A stretch of DNA of 64,000 nucleotides from Paenibacillus_AB hodogayensis (GTDB lineage Bacteria > Bacillota > Bacilli > Paenibacillales > NBRC-103111). Position numbers and translations under genes: made by a program. Shown here piece after piece: positions 59,101 to 64,000 of the stretch; position 1 is the first letter of the stretch; each line of letters opens with the position of its first letter. The stretch is taken from contig NZ_BAAAYO010000001.1 in the NCBI RefSeq assembly GCF_039536325.1, forward strand, positions 806,001-870,000, written 5' to 3'. Below the pieces are notes generated by a model. That model did not search any database. It had not been told where the DNA came from and saw only the letters and a list, made by a program, of their open reading frames with translations.

Positions 59101-61853
59101 GTCTTCTCATCCACACCGCGATTGTCCAGCTCCGTCGGCCAGCCGAACTCGCTGATCCATAACGGCTTCAGCTGCCCGTTGTTGTATGTTCGCATCAAAT
59201 CCTGCACGCTTCGGATTTTGCTTTCCAGTCCTTCCGGCGCTCCCGGGTATACGTAAGGATGGATCGAAACCGCATCCAAATAGTGCATGCCCCCGAGTTG
59301 AAACACTTTCTCCATCCAGGTCAGATCGACCCCGGACACCATCCCGACGACCGGCAGATCCGGGTGAGCGGCTTTGACCGTTTCATACGTCTTTTTCAGC
59401 AGCGGAAAGTAATATTCCGGCTTCGAATCGGCCGGACCGGTACCCCTGTCTCCAAAACCGCCTTCAAATTCATTGAACACTTCGGCGGCGTACAGTTGGT
59501 CTTCGAAGTAATCCGTATACGCTTTTACGTAATTCGCAAACCCTTCTCGGCCTTCGTCCGTATAGGGGGTGCTGTTGTTATCGTAAAACGGGTTGTTGAA
59601 TCCGGTCATCAGCGTGAAATCGAAACGGCTATCCTTCAGCGTCGTCATGTATCTATCACGCCATGTCTCAAAGGTATAGACGCCCTTCTGCTTCTCGATA
59701 CCGTTCCATTCGATGCCGTCCCGAACCATGGACACGCCGGCCGCTTTCATCATCCGGATGACATCGGCAGTCGCCGCAGTCGGAACCCGATGGAGATGCG
59801 TCGCCATGCCGAACGGCGAAGATTCGCTTCCCGCCGTACTTTCCGGTGGCAGTACCGCTAGCGGCGTTTTGAACAGAACGGGGTCGCTTCCGGTCATTTC
59901 GACTTTGGCTTGCAGCGTGAAATATCCGTAACCGGTAAAAGGAACCGTCCACACGGCTTCATTCTGAACTGACAGAGCGACGCCTTCCGATACGAGCGCC
60001 CCATCGTAATCGTAAACGGCCCACTTGACGTCCGGCCTAGTCGTAGCGACCTTGAACCGGATCGGCTCTCCATCCGCAAAGACATTGCCGGGACGAAGCT
60101 GGATTAATTGGGTCGTCGGCATTGTTATAGAGGCATACGGGCCGTCCGTGCTCCATTGATTCAGCGCATTCCCGGCCTCGATCTTGAACGTAACGTGCTG
60201 ACCGGCCTTCAGCCCTGTCACCGCGTAGGACGTTGCCGATGCGCCAACCGTGGCAAGCGCGGTTCCGTTCTTATAAATCGTGTAGCCGGTCACTCCAGCA
60301 GGGTCCGCTGCAGGCGACCAATTCAATTGCAAGCCGGTTTCGGTTGCATTCGAAATATCGAGTCCCCCTCCCCCCTGCCAGCTCGGAGCAGCCGCATTCG
60401 TCCTGCCTGCGGACAGCTCCAGGAAAGGGCGATTAACCGCATTCTCCCTGCTATTGACAGTAACGGCGTGGCCTTTGGCCGCCTGCTCCACGAGAGCGAA
60501 GCTGGCTGTTCCATCCAGCGAAGCTTGCCGTTTCACGAAGGAGGTCACGTCGAATTCGTACCAGCCCGCGGTTTTGCCTACACTAACAGAGCCGAAGTAA
60601 TGATCGATATCGGGTTTGTTGTTCCAGGTGAGCGCAAGCTCCTTCCAGGAATCGTCCTCCATGCCGTACGCCTGCACGCCGATCGTCGAGTTTTCGGTGT
60701 CGGCGGCGTATATGTTCAGCTTGGCCGTTCCGATTTCCCCGGAAACCGACCGCAAATCGTACTTCATGAACGTTTGACGGTTCAAGTTGGCGTCCGCATC
60801 GTAATTTTTGACAAGCAGAACAGTCGAAGCGCCGTAATTATTATTGGCATTGCTTCCGCCATTCACATACGTATCTTCGCCAGGCGGCAAGACAGTTTTG
60901 CCCAGGCCCGGCGTTGTCTCCGTCACATACGGCCCGTCGCCGCTCCATGCGTTCAGGGCGTTCCCTGCCTCGATCTTGAACGTATATTTTCGGTCAGGCG
61001 CAAGCCCCGGCACCGTGTACGCGGTCGTCGTTCCGTCCACAGCCGCGATTACGCTGCCGTTCCGATAAACCTTGTAGCCGGTTATGTTGGCAGCGTCCGT
61101 AGCGGCAGACCAGTTCAATTGCAAATGGGTATCGTTGACGCTAGAGACGCTAACGAAGCCAACGTCCGGCCAACTGGGAGCGCTTCCATTTACCCGCTCG
61201 CCGGACAGCTCCAAATACGGCCGGTTTTCCGTGTGTTCCTTGCTGTTGATCGACACCGCATGGCCTTTGGCCGCTTGCTCGATAAAGGCGAATCCGGCTT
61301 TCCCGTCCAGCGCCTTCTGCCGCTTCACGAATGCGGTCACATCGATTTCATACCAGCCCGGCGTTTTGCCGACATCGATCGTTGCGATATAATGATCAGC
61401 GGACGGTTTGGTGTTCCAAGTCGCCGTGGCTTCTTTCCAGGAATCGTCCTCCATGCCGTACACCTGTACGCCGATCGTCGAATTCTCGTTATCGACGGCG
61501 TACACTTTGAGTTTGGCCGAACCGATTTCTCCGGTAAACGAACTCAAGTCGTATTTCATATAGGCTTGCCGGTTCAAGTTGCTGTCCGCATCGTAATTTT
61601 TCACAAGGAGCACATTCGAGGAACCGTAATTGTTCCCTGCGGCATATCCGCCATTTACATATGTATCTTCGAGCGGATTCAACTGCACGGCCCCCGGAAC
61701 GGAAGCCGGATTACCCGCGGCTTCCACGGCGAGAAACGGCGCATACTCCTTCCAGCCGGGTACAAAAGGCATAACAAAACTATGGAACAATAATACCGTC
61801 AAGGACAAACCCAAGATGCGAGCGGCTGCTTTCGAGCGCCTACTTTTGAACAT
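56118..61853 (-). CDS. Large modular secreted glycoside hydrolase
   Basis: The 1911-residue protein has a signal peptide (about 1-45), then two DNRLRE/CBM96-like domains (about 55-215 and 318-475; PLEDTYVNGG, NYGSSNVLLVKNYD, DDSWKEATATW), each followed by an FN3 domain. A catalytic TIM barrel (about 670-1050) carries likely acid/base Glu in AAEVFNEFEGG (about 790) and nucleophile Glu in PLWISEFGWPTE (about 900). A CBM9-like domain (about 1250-1460), two OmpL47-type and one Ig-like domain (about 1470-1720) and two chitinase-associated Fn3-like repeats ending the protein (about 1720-1911) follow. Its substrate is a polysaccharide not identified. It is the last gene of the transporter locus. ATG 61853 has GGGG 8 bases upstream. 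Confidence 0.88.
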   Translation of the reverse strand: MFKSRRSKAAARILGLSLTVLLFHSFVMPFVPGWKEYAPFLAVEAAGNPASVPGAVQLNPLEDTYVNGGYAAGNNYGSSNVLLVKNYDADSNLNRQAYMKYDLSSFTGEIGSAKLKVYAVDNENSTIGVQVYGMEDDSWKEATATWNTKPSADHYIATIDVGKTPGWYEIDVTAFVKRQKALDGKAGFAFIEQAAKGHAVSINSKEHTENRPYLELSGERVNGSAPSWPDVGFVSVSSVNDTHLQLNWSAATDAANITGYKVYRNGSVIAAVDGTTTAYTVPGLAPDRKYTFKIEAGNALNAWSGDGPYVTETTPGLGKTVLPPGEDTYVNGGSNANNNYGASTVLLVKNYDADANLNRQTFMKYDLRSVSGEIGTAKLNIYAADTENSTIGVQAYGMEDDSWKELALTWNNKPDIDHYFGSVSVGKTAGWYEFDVTSFVKRQASLDGTASFALVEQAAKGHAVTVNSRENAVNRPFLELSAGRTNAAAPSWQGGGGLDISNATETGLQLNWSPAADPAGVTGYTIYKNGTALATVGASATSYAVTGLKAGQHVTFKIEAGNALNQWSTDGPYASITMPTTQLIQLRPGNVFADGEPIRFKVATTRPDVKWAVYDYDGALVSEGVALSVQNEAVWTVPFTGYGYFTLQAKVEMTGSDPVLFKTPLAVLPPESTAGSESSPFGMATHLHRVPTAATADVIRMMKAAGVSMVRDGIEWNGIEKQKGVYTFETWRDRYMTTLKDSRFDFTLMTGFNNPFYDNNSTPYTDEGREGFANYVKAYTDYFEDQLYAAEVFNEFEGGFGDRGTGPADSKPEYYFPLLKKTYETVKAAHPDLPVVGMVSGVDLTWMEKVFQLGGMHYLDAVSIHPYVYPGAPEGLESKIRSVQDLMRTYNNGQLKPLWISEFGWPTELDNRGVDEKTQANYLIRGYVVSIASGVEKVMWYDFMNDGVQIDYNEDNFGVIRHPNDKLGAYTPKPAYTALAAMTRALAGAQFAGRESTEPDIRSYIFDKGEAQVRVLWSPGVTIPAVIRAANPIRITDMMGNSHTYSPYNGSVYVTLSDEPYFVEGEVSAIEKDSTFALNGEATQVGGTAEFVLKTDNTTSAAFDLSLSVEGQSYPIVTPSGQQTVQSIRVPSGNEPGIRLVTGVLTKGGERIGLLRSSASALRSYAVRVRPVITDPGTLDKSLLVTIKNESKSKPLHVKKVEWRFGTQTGTKEQPISIPADSGATVDFPLAGFGLGASSAIKVTVYFDEFDPFTYEGTAEFNPVKSRTVQVDGTLDPETSAAPPTIDVSKGTVKMTGYQGANDLSGSIWLHFDSSHLYVTAQIKDDTMYAPFTGADIWKNDSIQFAIASGLPGESQYWYEYGVSQTPDGPQIYRWITPPGAEKGAVTNGRLKLSRDEDQKYTVYELSLPWSELTPVKASKNEVFSFSMLVNDNDGAGRKGYIEWGGGIGDGKQTSKFRTIQWMAVSDTPPTTVALLEGTERSGWYVTPVKVTLNATDDGSVTETVYSMDGGTAWHGYTSPLSFEADGKYRVDYRSTDDAGNVEAPQFIDIRIDKTSPVTKAAVSPAEPDGWNGHYVHPVTVTLTAEDAWSGVEKTEISLDNGGSWQPYSAPIVFDRDGEHRLMYRSLDRAGNTETAQAAMFRIDTTVPAATIAYSLTTPTSQPVVATLTPNEPVTITNNGGSGSYTFTTNGTFTFEFVDAAGNRGTATAVVTNIASNSNGIPGKPVLSDDNGHDTGILDGSYKVTMNMWWGNNGTSYHLYENDKLIDTQTLADHSPGAQSTVTSVTYKPNGTYRYVAELTNAFGTTRSDTWTVSVTQATPAKPVLSHDNWDGDGNYQVAMNLWWGTNGTEYRLYENGVLIDTQALIGRTPQAQSAVTTIRGKPAGLYEYRCELLNGSGATSSETIAVRVAR

Positions 61854-61932
61854 CCTTCTCACCCCAAATGAACGAATTTTCTCCCGCGCTTGAACTCCAT
61901 ATCATCATCACGCCTCATTTGTCGAACCGTCC

Positions 61933-61972
61933 CGGGAACTTGTTCCGAATCAATCGCACGGACAAGTTCCCG
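61933..61972 (-). terminator. Inverted repeat after the solute-binding protein gene
   Basis: CGGGAACTTGT and ACAAGTTCCCG (61933-61972) form a stem of about 11 pairs with one mismatch. There is no T-run, so it may act as an attenuator or 3' stabiliser between the two genes. Confidence 0.5.
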
Positions 61973-61994
61973 TCGGTTACCGATTTTGTACGGT

Positions 61995-63581
61995 TTATTT
62001 CATGCCGCTTTTATTTTTCTCGTACCACTCCTGAGCCAGCTTCTCCACATTGTCGCCGCCGAGACGCTTCCATTCTTTGCGCAGCTCGGCCATCCCGTCT
62101 TCGGGCGTCATCGCCTTGCCGCCGGTTACGACTTTCGCTTCGATCTGCTGGGCGATCGGATTAAACGTCGCGATCAACTGGGTGAGCTCCGGAAAATCGG
62201 GATTAAACGGAATATCTCTGCGGTATTTGTTTTTCAGCGCCAGCTCCAGGGATTTTCCTTTCAGCTTGGCGTAATTTTGCGAAATCTCATCCTTTGCCGC
62301 CATGGCCGGGAACAGCTCCGGCTTCAGTACCGAATCCATCACGATCGGGTATTCGAACGCGTAAGCGAGCTCTTTTTTGTTTTTGTCCGCGTCGATTTTT
62401 TGTTGGACGCCGTCCACCATCTTGTAGTGAACATTTTCTTCCCCGTATTTGAGCGTTTCCCAACCGTCCTTCAGCATCCAATCGATAAACTGAATCGCCG
62501 CTTTGATCTGATCTTCCTTCATTTTGCTGTTGAACGCGGTAAAAATGCTCGGCGGCGCCTCCTGGTACAAACCGTTTTTGCCATACTTCGTGCTGACCGA
62601 TTCCAGCGGCACCATTTTGGCATTCGACTCGTTTTTGACCAGATTGCCGTTGAGCGCCTCCATATCCCAGCCCCCGAAGTAGATGCCGGCCTTTCCGGTC
62701 GTGAGCAGCTGTGTGGAGCGTTGGAAATTCGTATCCGTAATATACTCCTTGTCGATCAGCCCTTCGTCGAACAGCTGCTTCTGGAAAGCAAGCGAATCTC
62801 CGTATCGGTCGAGAAGTCTGCCGTATTGAAGCTTGCCGCCCTCCACATACCACTGGCCTTCGTTGGTAAAATACAATGCGCGGTAAATGCTGCTTGCATT
62901 GGCGCTCAAGGCGATCGGCACCGTATCCGCCTTGCCGTTGCCGTCCGGGTCCCCGTCCTTGAACTTGCGGGCCACTTCGATCAATTCCTCCACCGTGGTC
63001 GGCGTTTTCAGTCCCAGCTTATCAAGCCAATCCTGACGAATCCACATGCCGTGGTTGGCGACCGTTTCCCGCGCAAACGACACGGCGTACACTTTCCCGC
63101 CGAAGTTCAAATAAGACTTGAGTTCGGGATGCTTATCCAAATAAGCCTTGTACGTCGTGCTGTATTTCTCGATATAATCGCCGATCGGTTGAATGGCGCC
63201 TTGGTTGGCAAGCTGGCTGATGTAGTTCCGGTCGTATTCCCAGATCAAGTCCGGCGCTTCCCCGGAAGCGATCAAGGCGTTCAGCTTCGGCTGCGCCTGA
63301 TTTCGCGCAACCGGTACCCACTTCACATTTACCGGCGCGTGCTCGTTGATCCACTTCGTCCAGCGGTTGTTCTCGTAGGTTCCTTCCTCCGTCGGCACCG
63401 TTCCGCGATCGAACATCGAGACGCTGATCTCCTTCTTCGGTCCCCCGTTTCCTGCGGTGGAGGTTCCGGGCGTGCCGCTCGGCTGCTCCGAACCGGATTT
63501 GGCCGTGCCGCATGCGGCAAGCATCGTCATTGCAATCGTGGCGGCGATCGCCGCTGTCCCCGTCTGTCTTCTCTTGTTCAT
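61995..63581 (-). CDS. Sugar ABC transporter solute-binding lipoprotein (LplA-like)
   Basis: The 528-residue protein has a lipoprotein signal with LAACG, a Gly/Ser/Thr-rich linker and an extracellular solute-binding domain (about 50-520). It has NRWTKWINEHAPVNVKWVPV, ASGEAPDLIWEYDRNYI and GKVYAVSFARETVANHGMWIRQDWLDKLGLKTPTTVEEL, patterns seen in LplA-type oligosaccharide-binding proteins. AAGGGGA precedes ATG 63581. It follows the permease gene on the minus strand by 59 bases, and precedes the large hydrolase; the three act together. Confidence 0.93.
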   Translation of the reverse strand: MNKRRQTGTAAIAATIAMTMLAACGTAKSGSEQPSGTPGTSTAGNGGPKKEISVSMFDRGTVPTEEGTYENNRWTKWINEHAPVNVKWVPVARNQAQPKLNALIASGEAPDLIWEYDRNYISQLANQGAIQPIGDYIEKYSTTYKAYLDKHPELKSYLNFGGKVYAVSFARETVANHGMWIRQDWLDKLGLKTPTTVEELIEVARKFKDGDPDGNGKADTVPIALSANASSIYRALYFTNEGQWYVEGGKLQYGRLLDRYGDSLAFQKQLFDEGLIDKEYITDTNFQRSTQLLTTGKAGIYFGGWDMEALNGNLVKNESNAKMVPLESVSTKYGKNGLYQEAPPSIFTAFNSKMKEDQIKAAIQFIDWMLKDGWETLKYGEENVHYKMVDGVQQKIDADKNKKELAYAFEYPIVMDSVLKPELFPAMAAKDEISQNYAKLKGKSLELALKNKYRRDIPFNPDFPELTQLIATFNPIAQQIEAKVVTGGKAMTPEDGMAELRKEWKRLGGDNVEKLAQEWYEKNKSGMK

Positions 63582-63640
63582 TGGTTCATCCCCTTATCTC
63601 ATCCATAAATCTGTATTCGGTCGCCCTGCGATACGCGGCC

Positions 63641-64000
63641 TCAGCCTTTAACGGAACCGATCAGCACGCCTTTGACGAAATGCCGCTGAAGGAACGGATA
63701 TACACATAGAATCGGCGCGACGGCAATGACGACGGCAGCCGCCTTGATCGCCTCCGGCGTGAGCATGATGTGCTCCGCCGCTTCGTTTCCGCTTATATTG
63801 TTCAGCAGATTGTCGTCCACCTTATTGACCATCTGATACAGCTTGACCATAATGGTCAACTTGGTCGACTTCGTAATGTAAAGAAGCACATTGAAGTAGC
63901 TGTTCCACCAGCCGACGGCGTAAAAGAGCGATAACGCCGCCAAAATCGGCTTGCACAACGGCATGAAAATTTGCAGCAAAATTCGCCAATCGCCCGCCCC
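63641..64000 (-). CDS. Carbohydrate ABC transporter permease (YtcP-like), 5' end cut by window
   Basis: About 120 C-terminal residues are visible. The EAA-type loop appears at GAGDWRILLQIFMPLCKPILAAL, and GWWNSYFNVLLYITKSTKLTIMV and IVIAVAPILCVYPFLQRHFVKGVLIGSVKG are typical of the MalG/YtcP end. It forms one half of the importer pore; a LplB-like partner probably lies just outside the window on the right. Confidence 0.9.
   Translation of the reverse strand, partial: GAGDWRILLQIFMPLCKPILAALSLFYAVGWWNSYFNVLLYITKSTKLTIMVKLYQMVNKVDDNLLNNISGNEAAEHIMLTPEAIKAAAVVIAVAPILCVYPFLQRHFVKGVLIGSVKG

Noticed and set aside
60108..61793. 561-codon plus-strand frame inside the large hydrolase
   Set aside because: It is antisense to a protein with a clear domain series, signal peptide and ribosome site; high GC favours long antisense frames, and its composition (Arg/His-rich) has no family features.
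61890..63608. 572-codon plus-strand frame opposite the solute-binding protein
   Set aside because: Antisense to a clear lipoprotein gene, no ribosome site and Arg/Phe/Val-rich composition typical of reverse frames.
1..64000. CRISPR arrays, tRNA or rRNA genes, prophage or insertion sequences
   Set aside because: No regularly spaced repeats, no tRNA cloverleaf that I could see and no transposase or integrase motifs were found by eye.

Overview
The window looks like chromosomal DNA from an endospore-forming Paenibacillaceae bacterium (Paenibacillus, Cohnella or a close relative). This is an inference. The supports are high GC, nearly perfect AGGAGG-type ribosome binding sites with frequent TTG and GTG starts, the spore cortex-lytic enzyme SleB, a YtpB-type sesquarterpene synthase, a very large modular secreted glycoside hydrolase, and an Lpl/Ytc-style sugar ABC transporter. 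I see no rRNA, tRNA, CRISPR array, integrase or insertion sequence.

Left part (1-16 kb) is housekeeping and small stress genes. It holds a CHASE2 membrane nucleotidyl cyclase cut by the window edge, a 4Fe-4S ferredoxin, DNA polymerase IV, citramalate synthase, a ResA/TlpA thioredoxin, an MFS exporter, an overlapping operon amtB - DUF294 nucleotidyltransferase-like - DEDDh exonuclease, a MerR regulator with a membrane zinc protease, a GltC-like LysR regulator, a rhomboid protease, two small proteins, thiol peroxidase and a DUF1499 protein.

16-24 kb holds a DeoR-controlled class II ketose-bisphosphate aldolase and PfkB kinase, then a GbsR-type repressor divergent from the opuA glycine betaine ABC transporter, then glpX. 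24-30 kb holds sleB and a four-gene amino-sugar-like catabolic set (TIM-barrel isomerase, Gfo/Idh/MocA oxidoreductase, PIG-L deacetylase, NagB-like protein) divergent from an AraC regulator. A structured RNA that looks like 6S RNA follows near 29.8-30.0 kb.

30-47 kb holds a YesL-like membrane protein, the DEAD-box helicase cshA with a long leader, a DUF4178/DUF4247 pair, a YitT protein, small conserved proteins, an FMN reductase, a frameshifted secreted carbohydrate-active protein, a PrxQ peroxiredoxin, aldose epimerase, pfkA, ytpB and two exporters. 47-56 kb holds a MocR regulator divergent from an EamA exporter across a perfect palindrome, an AraC regulator, a PHP metallohydrolase with a DeoR regulator, a divergent HPr kinase paralog, gpmA and a YdcF protein. 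56-64 kb is a polysaccharide locus read on the minus strand: permease (cut by the edge), solute-binding lipoprotein, then a 1911-residue modular hydrolase.

Central glycolysis and gluconeogenesis are well represented (pfkA, glpX, gpmA, aldolase, PfkB kinase, HprK-like). The most unusual items are the HprK paralog that has lost conserved catalytic residues, the amtB-DUF294-exonuclease operon, the NagB-like protein with an altered active site in its amino-sugar operon, the 6S-like RNA, the hairpin that buries the sleB ribosome binding site, and the CBM-interrupted frameshifted gene. None of these was tested by computation.
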